A stretch of 64,000 bases of DNA from Lachnospiraceae bacterium (GTDB lineage: Bacteria; Bacillota; Clostridia; Lachnospirales; Lachnospiraceae). The stretch covers positions 1-64,000 of the forward strand of contig JAGATV010000037.1 of NCBI GenBank assembly GCA_017621075.1. The letters run 5' to 3'. Below, one piece after another: positions 26,831 to 35,456 of the stretch (its first letter is position 1; each line of letters opens with the position of its first letter). The notes below the pieces were generated by a model. It saw only the letters and a list, made by a program, of their open reading frames with translations. It was not told where the DNA came from and did not search any database. A program made the position numbers and the translations under genes.

Positions 26831-27728
26831 CGGTGCAGTATTAGAGGCTTTTCAGAAGTTTGTACCAAAAGAGAACATCCACCTTGGGGAATCCCTGGCA
26901 GCCCACACGACTTTCAGAGTGGGTGGAGCGGCGGACTGTCTGCTGGAATTGGAAACGGAAGAACAGCTCATTGCTGTGCGCAGATATCTGGAGAAGGTAG
27001 GCATCCCTTTCTTTCTGCTGGGAAACGGCAGCAACACTCTGGTGCGGGATGAAGGCTACCGGGGCGTGGTACTGCAGATCGCAGGAAAGATGAATCGCAT
27101 CCGGGTGGAAGGAAACCACATTATCGCCCAGGCGGGAGCCCTGATGTCCCAGGTGGCAAGAGCGGCCCTTGAGCACGGTCTGACCGGGCTGGAATTTGCT
27201 TCAGGCATTCCGGGGACGGTCGGAGGCGGCGTGGTGATGAATGCCGGTGCTTACGGGGGAGAAATGTGCCAGGTGGTGACCCATGTGCGGGTGGTGAACC
27301 AGGAGAGCGAAGTGATGGTGCTGGACAATGAGGCTATGGAATTCGGCTACAGACACAGCGCCATCAGACATCAGCCTTTTGTTGTGACTGAGGTAGCTTT
27401 TGCACTGGAGCCGGGCGATCCCGCCGAGATCAAGGCAGTCATGGACGATCTGGCGGCCAGAAGGAGAGAGAAGCAGCCATTGGAATATCCCAGCGCCGGA
27501 AGCACTTTCAAGCGTCCGAAAGGATATTATGCAGGGGAACTGATCATGAATGCGGGGCTGCGCGGCTTTCAGATCGGCGGGGCCAGAGTCTCGGACAAAC
27601 ATTGCGGTTTTGTGATCAATACAGGCAATGCCACTGCGGCAGATATCCTGGAACTGATTGGGGAAATACAGAGAAGAGTAAAGGAACGGTTTGGTGTGGA
27701 ACTGGAACCGGAAGTCATTGTAAGGTAA
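26823..27728 (+). CDS. murB: UDP-N-acetylenolpyruvoylglucosamine reductase
   Basis: 301 aa FAD enzyme that makes UDP-MurNAc in peptidoglycan synthesis. FAD-binding features: TTFRVGGAADCLLE, LGNGSNTLVRDEG, SGIPGTVGGGVVMNAGAYGGEM. Catalytic Ser in YPSAGSTFKRP and the Glu near the C terminus (ELEPEVIV). The ATG overlaps the last codons of the ROK kinase gene, so the two are translationally coupled. Confidence 0.96.
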   Translation: MISGAVLEAFQKFVPKENIHLGESLAAHTTFRVGGAADCLLELETEEQLIAVRRYLEKVGIPFFLLGNGSNTLVRDEGYRGVVLQIAGKMNRIRVEGNHIIAQAGALMSQVARAALEHGLTGLEFASGIPGTVGGGVVMNAGAYGGEMCQVVTHVRVVNQESEVMVLDNEAMEFGYRHSAIRHQPFVVTEVAFALEPGDPAEIKAVMDDLAARRREKQPLEYPSAGSTFKRPKGYYAGELIMNAGLRGFQIGGARVSDKHCGFVINTGNATAADILELIGEIQRRVKERFGVELEPEVIVR

Positions 27729-27743
27729 AGAAGCGAGGGGCCT

Positions 27744-28610
27744 ATGAGATTTGTAATCGTTACGGGAATGAGCGGGGGCGGAAAGAGAACAGCATTAAAG
27801 ATGCTGGAGGATATCGGTTTTTATTGTGTAGACAATCTGCCGGTTTCCCTGATCGAGAAGTTTGCGGAACTGATCATCATGCCAAGCAGTGAGATCACCA
27901 AGGTGGCATTGGGACTGGATGTCCGTTCTGACAGATCTTTCACTGAGACTACCCATATCTTGCGGCAGTTGAGGGAAAAGGGCTACAAATTTGAGATCCT
28001 TTTCATGGATGCGGATGAAAATGCGCTGATCAAACGTTATAAAGAAACCAGGCGCGTCCACCCTCTTGCTGCGGACGGCAGAGTGGAAGACGGTGTCCGC
28101 AAGGAGAGGCAGGTGCTGGAGGGCATCCGCAAGAGTGCGGATTACGTCATCGACACCTCCAATCTGCTCACCAGGGAGCTAAAGGAAGAGATCGACCGCA
28201 TTTTTGTGCGGAACGAGGAATATAATAGTCTCATGATCACGGTGATGTCCTTTGGTTTCAAGCACGGCATCCCCGCGGATGCGGATCTGGTCTTTGATGT
28301 CCGTTTCCTGCCCAATCCTTTTTACATTGAAGAACTGAAACCAAAGACAGGCAACGATAAAGAGGTGCAGGATTATGTTATGAGCTTCCCGGAGGCAGGT
28401 ACTTTTCTGGATAAGCTGGATGATATGCTGCAGTTTTTGGTGCCCAACTATGTAAAGGAGGGAAAGTACCGTCTGGTCATTGCCATTGGCTGTACCGGCG
28501 GGAAGCACAGGAGCGTTACCCTTGCCAATGAGCTTTATGGGCGCATGAAGGTACAGGGACATTACGGTATCAAGTTGTATCACAGAGATGTGGGGAACCA
28601 GAGCACTTAG
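27744..28610 (+). CDS. rapZ: RapZ/YvcJ nucleotide-binding protein
   Basis: 288 aa. Walker A GMSGGGKRT (8-16) and GFYCVDNLP at the N terminus; the C-terminal signature is AIGCTGGKHRSVTLANEL followed by HRD. In enterobacteria RapZ is an RNase adaptor that senses GlcN6P; in Firmicutes YvcJ binds nucleotides and influences competence and wall metabolism. The cluster here places it between murB and whiA. The usual next gene yvcK is absent: whiA starts 11 nt later. Confidence 0.94.
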   Translation: MRFVIVTGMSGGGKRTALKMLEDIGFYCVDNLPVSLIEKFAELIIMPSSEITKVALGLDVRSDRSFTETTHILRQLREKGYKFEILFMDADENALIKRYKETRRVHPLAADGRVEDGVRKERQVLEGIRKSADYVIDTSNLLTRELKEEIDRIFVRNEEYNSLMITVMSFGFKHGIPADADLVFDVRFLPNPFYIEELKPKTGNDKEVQDYVMSFPEAGTFLDKLDDMLQFLVPNYVKEGKYRLVIAIGCTGGKHRSVTLANELYGRMKVQGHYGIKLYHRDVGNQST

Positions 28611-28621
28611 AGGAAGAGGAC

Positions 28622-29488
28622 ATGTCATTTTCAAGTGAAGTGAAGGAAGAACTGGAAAGACAGATCAGCCCTGCCAGGCATTGCCAGATAGCGGAGCTGG
28701 CGGCGATCCTGAATTTCTGCGGACAGTACGGCCGGGATAAAGAGGGAAGATACACCATCGGATTCCAGACAGAAAATATATCTGTTGTGAGAAAAGGCTT
28801 TACATTATTGAAAAAAACATATAATATAGAAACTGATGTCGCAGTAAGCGACGAGCAGATGCAGGCGCTCCACCAGAAGATAGGCAGTCTGGAGGAACCG
28901 GTGAGCAATCTGCTGATCAAAAATTCCTGCTGTCAAAGGGCATTTTTAAGAGGAGCTTTTTTGAGCATTGGTTCTATGAGCGACCCACAGAAGAGTTATC
29001 ACCTGGAATTTGTATGTACCGATGAGGATAAAGCCAGACAGTTACAGAGTGTGATACAGGGATTTGGTATCGATGCAAAAATTGTACTTCGTAAGAAATA
29101 TTACGTTGTCTATCTGAAAGAAGGCGAAAGCATCGTAGATCTTTTAAACATCTGTGAAGCTCATGTGTCCCTGATGAAACTGGAAAATATGCGCATCCTG
29201 AAGGAGATGCGCAATTCCATCAACAGAAGGGTGAATTGCGAGACTGCCAATATTACCAAGACGGTGAATGCTTCTGCCAGGCAGGTCGAGGATATTGAGT
29301 ATATCCGGGACCATTACGGTTTTCAAAGGCTGCCGGACAGTTTGAGACAGATGGCAGAGATCAGACTGGAAAATCCGGATGCACCCCTGAAGGAATTGGG
29401 GGAATATCTGGACCCGCCCGTGGGTAAGTCAGGTGTCAATCACCGCCTCCGAAAGCTCAGTGAGCTTGCAGATAGGCTGAGGACGTAA
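28622..29488 (+). CDS. whiA: DNA-binding protein WhiA
   Basis: 288 aa. An N-terminal LAGLIDADG-like domain (CCQRAFLRGAFLSIGSMSDPQKSYHLEF) without nuclease residues, and a C-terminal helix-turn-helix (LKELGEYLDPPVGKSGVNHRLRKL). Conserved in Gram-positives, where it affects sporulation septation in actinobacteria and division and chromosome segregation in Bacillus. Slightly shorter than the usual 310-320 aa. Preceded by GGAAGAGGAC. Confidence 0.95.
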   Translation: MSFSSEVKEELERQISPARHCQIAELAAILNFCGQYGRDKEGRYTIGFQTENISVVRKGFTLLKKTYNIETDVAVSDEQMQALHQKIGSLEEPVSNLLIKNSCCQRAFLRGAFLSIGSMSDPQKSYHLEFVCTDEDKARQLQSVIQGFGIDAKIVLRKKYYVVYLKEGESIVDLLNICEAHVSLMKLENMRILKEMRNSINRRVNCETANITKTVNASARQVEDIEYIRDHYGFQRLPDSLRQMAEIRLENPDAPLKELGEYLDPPVGKSGVNHRLRKLSELADRLRT

Positions 29489-29503
29489 AAAGAGGAGGAA
29501 ATT

Positions 29504-29758
29504 ATGACAAACAAGAACATCCGGATCAATTTGGAAAATGGGCTGGAAGCCAGACTGGTGGCACATCTGGTACAGGAAGCCAGCAAATATGAGAGTACAG
29601 TGCATGTCATTTCGGAAGGTAAAAAGGTGAATGCCAAAAGTATCATGGGAATGATGACCCTTAGCCTTTCTAACGGAGACGAGCTGGAAGTGATAGCCGA
29701 GGGCAAGGACGAGCAGGCAGCGGTGGACGGCATTGAGAAGTTCTTAAGCGGCAAGTAG
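29504..29758 (+). CDS. Crh-like HPr paralogue lacking the phosphorelay histidine
   Basis: 84 aa of the HPr fold. Where HPr has GLHARPA with His15, this reads GLEARLVA, with Glu15. Ser46 is kept in AKSIMGMMTL. It therefore cannot pass phosphate in the PTS but can be phosphorylated on Ser46 by HprK, encoded upstream in the same run. Bacillus Crh is the known analogue (Gln15). Ribosome site GGAGG. It is the last gene before the lipid-kinase gene. Symbol left blank because Glu15 differs from classical Crh. Confidence 0.88.
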   Translation: MTNKNIRINLENGLEARLVAHLVQEASKYESTVHVISEGKKVNAKSIMGMMTLSLSNGDELEVIAEGKDEQAAVDGIEKFLSGK

Positions 29759-29842
29759 AAACTGTTTCACAATCATACAAAAGAGGGCGGGATCAATAGG
29801 AAATATTCTGTTGGTTCCGTTTTTGATTTTAAGGAGGACAAG

Positions 29843-30748
29843 ATGCCGAAACGTAAGATGCTATTTGTGTACAATCCCAGAGCAGGAAAGGAACAGATCA
29901 AGGGCAAGCTGGCTGATATCCTGGATGTTTTTGCAGGTGCAGGATATGAGATAACGGTGTGCCCTACCCGGTGTGCCGGGGAAGCTGTGGAAATTGTTGA
30001 GAACCGTGATCCCGGATTTGAACTGGTGGCCTGCAGCGGCGGCGACGGCACTTTGGATGAAGTGGTCACAGGTATGTTAAAGAGTGATTTTGGGACACCC
30101 ATCGGTTATATCCCGGCGGGCAGCACCAATGATTTTGGCGGAAGTCTGGGACTGCCCAAGAGGAATATGCAGCGGGCGGCGGAAATCATTGTGGGAGGCC
30201 GGGACTTTCCCTGTGATGTGGGGACCTTCAACGAGGATGCCTTTGTGTATATTGCAGCCTTTGGCCTGTTTACAGAGGTCTCTTATGAGACGGACCAGGA
30301 GATCAAGAACGTGCTGGGACATCTGGCTTATCTGCTGGAAGGTATGAAATCCCTGCCCAACATCCGGTCCTATCATATGCGGGTCACCTGTAATGACAGG
30401 GTCATTGAAGATGATTTTATCTATGGAATGATCACCAATTCCGTTTCGGTAGGGGGCTTCAAGCGGATTACCGGCAGACATGTAAAGCTGGATGACGGTG
30501 TGTTCGAGGTCACTTTGATCAAACGGCCCAGAAATGCCATCGAACTCAATGAGATCATGGTATCTTTGCTGAACCGGGACATCAACAATGAAGCTATTTA
30601 CTGCTTCACTGCTTCGGAACTGACCATAGAAGCGCTGGAGGAGGTGGCGTGGACTTTGGATGGAGAATTCGGAGGCTGTCATAAATCGGTGAATATCCGG
30701 AACCTGTGCAAGAAGATTCAGATCCGGGTGGCCGAAAAAGAAAAATAA
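29843..30748 (+). CDS. Diacylglycerol/lipid kinase family protein (YegS/DgkB-like)
   Basis: 301 aa. The kinase catalytic domain starts MLFVYNPRAGK and has the glycine-rich ATP motif CSGGDGTLDEV, then GYIPAGSTNDFGGSLGLP. The C-terminal part (WTLDGEFGG) carries the family metal-binding region. Likely phosphorylates diacylglycerol or a related lipid at the membrane, recycling it for phospholipid or lipoteichoic acid synthesis. AAGGAGGACAAG precedes the ATG. A short terminator-free gap separates it from the Crh-like gene. Confidence 0.88.
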   Translation: MPKRKMLFVYNPRAGKEQIKGKLADILDVFAGAGYEITVCPTRCAGEAVEIVENRDPGFELVACSGGDGTLDEVVTGMLKSDFGTPIGYIPAGSTNDFGGSLGLPKRNMQRAAEIIVGGRDFPCDVGTFNEDAFVYIAAFGLFTEVSYETDQEIKNVLGHLAYLLEGMKSLPNIRSYHMRVTCNDRVIEDDFIYGMITNSVSVGGFKRITGRHVKLDDGVFEVTLIKRPRNAIELNEIMVSLLNRDINNEAIYCFTASELTIEALEEVAWTLDGEFGGCHKSVNIRNLCKKIQIRVAEKEK

Positions 30749-30795
30749 ATCTTGGATAAAAATTTAACAATATGGTTTTCTTTTGGACAAGAGTA

Positions 30796-30804
30796 TGCTA
30801 TAAT
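30796..30804 (+). promoter_or_regulatory. Extended -10 promoter of fba
   Basis: TGCTATAAT (TG at 30796-30797, TATAAT 30799-30804) lies 65 nt ahead of the fba ATG. A good -35 box at standard spacing is not seen; TTGGAC at 30783 is too close. Confidence 0.5.
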
Positions 30805-30869
30805 GCAAGCAAAGAGTGATGAAAGACCATATCTTTATAAACATTTTAAACAAAATGGAGGAATGTACT

Positions 30870-31739
30870 ATGTTAGTATCCGCAACAGAAATGCTCAAAA
30901 AGGCAAAAGCAGGTCATTATGCAGTAGGACAGTTTAACATCAATAACCTGGAGTGGACCAAATCCATTCTCTTAACTGCCAAGGAGCTCAGATCCCCCGT
31001 TATCCTGGGTGTATCTGAAGGCGCAGGAAAGTATATGGGCGGTTATCATGTAGTAGTGGGTATGGTAAACGGTATGTTAAAGGATCTGGACATCGATGTT
31101 CCTGTAGCGCTGCATCTGGATCACGGCAGCTTTGAAGGCTGCTACAAGTGTATTGAGGCAGGTTTCTCATCCATCATGTTTGACGGTTCCCACTATCCCA
31201 TTGATGAGAATGTGCAGAAGACCACCGAACTGGTAAAGGCGGCTCACGGCAGAGGACTTTCCCTGGAAGCAGAGGTGGGCTCCATCGGCGGCGAGGAAGA
31301 CGGTGTAGTAGGAATGGGTGAGTGTGCTGATCCCAAGGAGTGCAAGGCCATCGCAGACCTGGGGGTAGATTTCCTGGCAGCAGGCATTGGCAACATCCAT
31401 GGCAAATATCCCGCAAACTGGAAGGGACTGAGCTTTGAGACTTTGGATGCTGTTCAGCAGCTCACAGGAGACCTTCCTTTGGTGCTTCACGGCGGTACCG
31501 GCATCCCGGCAGACATGATCAAGAAAGCAATCTCCTTAGGTGTTGCAAAGATCAATGTCAATACCGAGTGCCAGCTTTCCTTTGCAGACGCTACCCGCAA
31601 GTATATCGAAGCGGGCAAGGATCTGGAGGGCAAGGGATTTGATCCCCGTAAGCTCTTAGCTCCCGGCGCAGAAGCCATCAAGGCTACCGTAAGAGAGAAG
31701 ATGGAGCTGTTCGGTTCCGTAGGCAAGGCTGACGAATAA
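30870..31739 (+). CDS. fba: Class II fructose-bisphosphate aldolase
   Basis: 289 aa zinc enzyme that splits fructose 1,6-bisphosphate in glycolysis. LHLDHGSFEGC carries a zinc His and the catalytic Asp region; other ligands sit in EAEVGSIGGEEDG and LVLHGGTGIP; the phosphate site is VAKINVNTE. ATG 30870 follows GGAGGAATGTACT; an upstream in-frame ATG overlaps the leader. Monocistronic, with its own promoter and terminator. Confidence 0.94.
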   Translation: MLVSATEMLKKAKAGHYAVGQFNINNLEWTKSILLTAKELRSPVILGVSEGAGKYMGGYHVVVGMVNGMLKDLDIDVPVALHLDHGSFEGCYKCIEAGFSSIMFDGSHYPIDENVQKTTELVKAAHGRGLSLEAEVGSIGGEEDGVVGMGECADPKECKAIADLGVDFLAAGIGNIHGKYPANWKGLSFETLDAVQQLTGDLPLVLHGGTGIPADMIKKAISLGVAKINVNTECQLSFADATRKYIEAGKDLEGKGFDPRKLLAPGAEAIKATVREKMELFGSVGKADE

Positions 31740-31750
31740 GAAGAATGATA

Positions 31751-31784
31751 AGAAGGGGCATCCGGTTGGATGCCCCTTCTTTTA
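31751..31784. terminator. Terminator after fba
   Basis: AGAAGGGGCATCC (31751-31763) pairs with GGATGCCCCTTCT (31768-31780), then TTTTAT. The stem is shared with the end of the convergent gene. Confidence 0.85.
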
Positions 31785-32270
31785 TAGTTCCAGGCCAGAG
31801 AAAGCAATCAGCCTAAGGGAAGCATCCTCCAGGGACAAGTCGTCAAAGTGTGTCACCCAGAACTGTACATTTTCGTTGGAATCGGCAATCCGGGCATCCG
31901 GCGCCAGGGATTGGAAATCCTCTGTTATATAGAGAGAATAACCGTCCCCCACAAAAAGTTCAGCAGGTACTTCCTCCGTAAGACCTTCTATGGTGAAGGT
32001 GAGGGTGGTGGAGGGCGCTGCGCCTGAAAGTGCGGAGGATTGTGAGCCGGGAGGCGGGTCCATCAGATCCGTATCAGAGACCTCCGCCGGAGGATTCTCC
32101 TTGGGAGCGGCGGAGGTGGCAAACAGTACGATGACAGCGATGATCAGGATCAGAGCAAGTAAAATCGTAAGAAAAGTCGCTTTTTTGGTCTTCATGATAG
32201 AAACAATCCTTTCTTCGGTTGCGTTTTTGCTAAAGCTGTTGCAAAAGGGATATAATTTCCGCTTGGTCAA
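31782..32270 (-). pseudogene. C-terminal remnant of a BlaR1/M56-type antirepressor
   Basis: 162 codons. The stretch NATEERIVSIMKTKKATF followed by one membrane helix (LTILLALILIIAVIVLFATS) matches the region just before and at the last membrane helix of M56/BlaR1 proteins, as I know it from clostridial members (KERIVxILxYKKPxF then a helix). The external tail (GYSLYITEDFQSL) follows. The whole N-terminal metalloprotease part with its HExxH is missing between here and blaI, 32 nt upstream. A start is possible at TTG 32270 or ATG 32195 (AAAGGA upstream), so a short anchored protein may still be made. Confidence 0.65.
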
Positions 32271-32301
32271 CTCCTTTTCGTGTGATTCCGGCCCGTCCGG
32301 A

Positions 32302-32661
32302 TTACTCCAGCTCGTCTACGATGGCTTTCAGCTTCTCGATCTGTTGGGAGGAGAGATTCCTGCGGCTCAGCAAAGAGGCAAACAGTTTATCTACGGAGCC
32401 GTCAAAGATCCTGTCGATCAGTTCATTGGTTTCCGCTTCCTGGACTTTTTCCTTGGGGATCAGGGCATGGCATACAAAATTAGGCTCAGAGCGTTTGATG
32501 GCTCCCTTTTGAATACAGCGCTTGATCAGGGTGTAGGTAGTGTTGATATTCCACCCCGTGCTTTCTTTGAGGACATCGGAAATGTGCTTGGCCGTGCTGT
32601 CACCTTCCCGCCAGAGGACATCCATTACCTTCAATTCCGAATCAAACAATTTTATGTTCAT
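32302..32661 (-). CDS. BlaI/MecI/CopY-family repressor
   Basis: 119 aa. An N-terminal winged helix (DSELKVMDVLWREGDSTAKHISDVLKE) binds TACTAC-type dyads, and the C-terminal helices (SVDKLFASLLSRRNLSSQQIEKL) dimerise. Normally a BlaR1 sensor protease cleaves it when beta-lactams are present; here only a remnant of that partner follows, so induction by the classical route seems lost. Two matching dyads lie upstream. Confidence 0.92.
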   Translation of the reverse strand: MNIKLFDSELKVMDVLWREGDSTAKHISDVLKESTGWNINTTYTLIKRCIQKGAIKRSEPNFVCHALIPKEKVQEAETNELIDRIFDGSVDKLFASLLSRRNLSSQQIEKLKAIVDELE

Positions 32662-32690
32662 GCTTAGAATACTCCTTCCTGGGACATGGC

Positions 32691-32730
32691 ACTACTGCAA
32701 TAGTATGAATATATACTACAACAGTAGTAT
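32691..32730. promoter_or_regulatory. Two BlaI-type operators
   Basis: ATACTAC (32713-32719) and GTAGTAT (32724-32730) form a perfect dyad with a 4-nt centre. A weaker one, ACTACTGCAATAGT, lies at 32691-32704. They stand 30-70 nt ahead of the blaI start, fitting autorepression. Confidence 0.7.
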
Positions 32731-32802
32731 AGTGATGTCAAGAATAATTTATACTGAAATTTGTGTTTGCTTAAAATAGATGGAAAAACGGTAATGTAAC
32801 CC

Positions 32803-32848
32803 TTGACATAGATAGAAAACCGATATATTATATAGACAATCGATATAT
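32803..32848 (+). promoter_or_regulatory. Promoter and repeat operator of the padR-SEDS operon
   Basis: TTGACA (32803-32808), 17-bp spacer, TATTAT (32826-32831). Two direct copies of CGATATAT (32821-32828 and 32841-32848), 20 bp apart, overlap and follow the -10 box, a good position for PadR autorepression. Confidence 0.65.
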
Positions 32849-32887
32849 AGGAAACCTATACAAAAGCATAACAAGGGAGGAATCAAA

Positions 32888-33211
32888 ATGGACAAGACAT
32901 TGGTATCGGGAAGTATGGCACTGATGATCCTGAAACTGTTATCAGAGAAGGATATGTACGGGTATGAGATGATCGACACTTTGCGGCAGAGATCCCAAAA
33001 TGTGTTTGAGCTGAAAGCCGGGACTTTATACCCCTTGCTCCACAGCCTGGAGGAAAAGCAGTTTTTGACCTCTTATGAGCAGGAAGTGTCAGGGAAGGTC
33101 AGGAAGTATTACAGCATCACTAAGGCGGGGAGAAAGCGCCTGGCGGAAAAGGAAGCAGAGTGGAAGCAGTATTCTCAGGCAGTGGGCAATGTGCTTGCCA
33201 TGGGGGTGTAG
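32888..33211 (+). CDS. PadR-family transcriptional regulator
   Basis: 107 aa. The winged-helix PadR domain is complete: ALMILKLLSEKDMYGYEMIDTLRQRS, then LKAGTLYPLLHSLEEKQFL and RKYYSITKAGRKRL, the classical family signatures, with a short C-terminal helix. A small-subfamily PadR, usually an autorepressor encoded directly before the gene it serves. The partner here is the SEDS-like membrane protein starting 3 nt downstream. Confidence 0.93.
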   Translation: MDKTLVSGSMALMILKLLSEKDMYGYEMIDTLRQRSQNVFELKAGTLYPLLHSLEEKQFLTSYEQEVSGKVRKYYSITKAGRKRLAEKEAEWKQYSQAVGNVLAMGV

Positions 33212-33214
33212 TTT

Positions 33215-34615
33215 ATGAGTATGGAGGAATTTCTGAATACAGTCACGGAGCAGATCCGGTGGAAGGGTGCCAGGGGACCTGTCAGCGAGGAATTGAAGGC
33301 ACATATCCTTGATCAGGCACAAAGCTATGAGAGGGAGGCAGACTGCCCCGGAACCGGAGAAGGGCTTACTGAAAGCGGCGCCCTGGAGAGGGCGGTCCGG
33401 GAAATGGGGGATCCTGTGGCTATAGGCGTGGAGATGGACAGGATACACCGGCCCAAGATATCCTGGGAAATTTTGGTGCTGGTAGGAGTGCTGAGCATTG
33501 CAGGCCTTATTCTGCATGGGGTCCTTAGAAGCTATAGTCCGGAGGAATATCACTTGAAAAGACAGGCTGCCTTTGTTGTGATCGGTTACCTGCTCATGTT
33601 GGGAGTCTGCCTGTTAGATTACAATTTCCTGGGAAGACACAGCAGGAAGATTGCAGCGGGATTCCTGCTCTTTTTGATAGGAGGCACCTTTTTCCCAGGG
33701 AGTTACGGCAGAGACACTTATAGAACCTTTGACATCCTGCATATCAAGCTGAATGTCACCGTATTGATCTATTTGTTCGTGCCCATTTTCGGGGCCCTGC
33801 TCTACAGCTATCGGGGACAGGGATACAAGGCTGTGGGCAAGCTGGCGCTCTGGGCGGCAGTGCCGATGCTCTTTCTGTATCGGCTTCCAGCCCTCTATAC
33901 CGCTGTCACCCTGGGACTGGCACTGGCACTTCTGTTCACCGTAGCAGCAGCAAAGGATTGGTACCGCATCAACAAAAAGCTGGTGCTGGGAGGGCTGTGG
34001 ACAGTCATCCTGGCAGTGCCCATCGCAGTCATATCCCTGGTCCTGATCCGGGGCACCGATCAGAGTCTGTTACGGGAATACCAGGCAGACAGACTGCTGG
34101 CATACATAAGAGGGGGTGAGGGAAGCTATCTGGTGGAAAATGTGGAAAAAGTTTTGGACGGCTGTCTCTTTATGGGGAGGGACAGTGGCAATCTGGAACG
34201 CGCGGTGAACCTGCCGGGACATAACAGTGATTATGTGTTGGTGAGTCTGATGTCGGCTTATGGAATTGTGGCGGGAGTCATAGTGGTTTTGTTACTTTTG
34301 TGGATGACAGGCAAGGTATTTTGCATTTCCATGGGACAGAAGAATCAGTTGGGAATGATCATCGGCAGCGGCTGCGGCATCGTATTCCTGATCCAGACCT
34401 TGTTCTGTGTGCTGGTGAACCTGAATCTGTGTCCGCCTGCCCAGACCCTTCTTCCGTTTTTGTGTTACGGCGGCAACACCACCATCGTAAGTTATCTGCT
34501 CTTGGGCCTGTGCCTGAGTATCTGTCGATACCAAAATATGCCCCTTGGAAGGCAGAAAAGCACTTTGAGATGGGAGATCCGGATCACAAGAGTGCCGAAC
34601 CTGAAAGAAAATTAG
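33215..34615 (+). CDS. SEDS (FtsW/RodA/SpoVE-like) membrane protein with cytosolic N-terminal domain
   Basis: 466 aa. The first ~80 residues form a soluble helical domain (MEEFLNTVTEQIRWKGARGPVSEELKAHILDQAQSY..., DUF1700/HAAS-like) with ALERAVREMGDPVAIG. About ten membrane helices follow. The SEDS signature is recognisable late: LPGHNSDYVLVSLMSAYGIVAG, and CYGGNTTIVSYLLLGLCLSI. SEDS proteins polymerise peptidoglycan glycans; in this diverged member I cannot place the catalytic Asp with confidence. Operon with padR suggests inducible use, for example under wall stress. Confidence 0.8.
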   Translation: MSMEEFLNTVTEQIRWKGARGPVSEELKAHILDQAQSYEREADCPGTGEGLTESGALERAVREMGDPVAIGVEMDRIHRPKISWEILVLVGVLSIAGLILHGVLRSYSPEEYHLKRQAAFVVIGYLLMLGVCLLDYNFLGRHSRKIAAGFLLFLIGGTFFPGSYGRDTYRTFDILHIKLNVTVLIYLFVPIFGALLYSYRGQGYKAVGKLALWAAVPMLFLYRLPALYTAVTLGLALALLFTVAAAKDWYRINKKLVLGGLWTVILAVPIAVISLVLIRGTDQSLLREYQADRLLAYIRGGEGSYLVENVEKVLDGCLFMGRDSGNLERAVNLPGHNSDYVLVSLMSAYGIVAGVIVVLLLLWMTGKVFCISMGQKNQLGMIIGSGCGIVFLIQTLFCVLVNLNLCPPAQTLLPFLCYGGNTTIVSYLLLGLCLSICRYQNMPLGRQKSTLRWEIRITRVPNLKEN

Positions 34616-34647
34616 CAGAAAATAAAAAAACTCCCCGGAAAGGGAGG

Positions 34648-34680
34648 ATGCCAAGGGAGGTTATCCCTTGGCATTTATTA
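34648..34680 (+). terminator. Terminator after the SEDS-like gene
   Basis: ATGCCAAGGGA (34648-34658) pairs with TCCCTTGGCAT (34664-34674), followed by TTATTATG, a modest T tract. Confidence 0.65.
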
Positions 34681-34823
34681 TGAAAAAGTTTTAAAAAAAT
34701 AGTTAACTGTAATCGGCTTGTGAATTATTTATCTTTCTGATATCAGTATATGAAACAGAAATGTCTAAAACATGATGTAGAATTGAAAAAATCTTAAATG
34801 ATTTGTAAACAAAATGTGAACAA

Positions 34824-35348
34824 CTACCTTGCTTTTTCCGGTTCCGGATAAGTCACGCCGAAAGTATCCACAGTTACATGTTCCATGATCTGGGGCTCTA
34901 AAGGTCTGTCACTGTAGTCGGTGGCGGTCTCGGCGATCCTGTTCACCACATCCATGCCCTCGATGACTTTGCCGAATGCGGCATAGCTGCCGTCTAAGTG
35001 GGGAGCATTCTTGTGCATGATGAAGAACTGGGAGCCGGCGGAATCGGGATGTGCGGCTCTGGCCATGGAAAGTACGCCCTCTGTGTGCTTTAAGTCATTT
35101 TTGACGCCGTTTGCGGCAAATTCGCCTTTGATATGATAGCCGGGACCTCCCATACCGGTGCCGTCAGGACAGCCGCCCTGGATCATGAAGCCGCGGATGA
35201 CCCTGTGAAAGATCAGGCCGTCATAAAACTTTTTGTTTACCAGACTGATGAAGTTGTTTACGGAGATGGGAGCAACATCGGGATAGAGCTCAAGGCGGAT
35301 TGTGTCGCCGCTTTTCATAGTGATCGTTACAATAGGATTTTGTGCCAT
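34824..35348 (-). CDS. Cyclophilin-type peptidyl-prolyl cis-trans isomerase
   Basis: 174 aa cytosolic foldase. Cyclophilin signatures are [19 protein letters not shown] (catalytic Arg and Phe), [20 protein letters not shown] and [15 protein letters not shown]. No signal peptide. Catalyses proline isomerisation during folding. Ribosome site AGAAAGGT upstream. Monocistronic between the padR operon and the divergent acetyltransferase. Confidence 0.95.
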   Translation of the reverse strand: MAQNPIVTITMKSGDTIRLELYPDVAPISVNNFISLVNKKFYDGLIFHRVIRGFMIQGGCPDGTGMGGPGYHIKGEFAANGVKNDLKHTEGVLSMARAAHPDSAGSQFFIMHKNAPHLDGSYAAFGKVIEGMDVVNRIAETATDYSDRPLEPQIMEHVTVDTFGVTYPEPEKAR

Positions 35349-35456
35349 AATAAAACCTGTACCTTTCTGAGATTCTGAATTATAATAAAATAGTCTATAC
35401 GAATTTTATTGTAATAGAAAAAGGCAAAAACGTAAAGAGGCGAAACGGCAGTTGTC

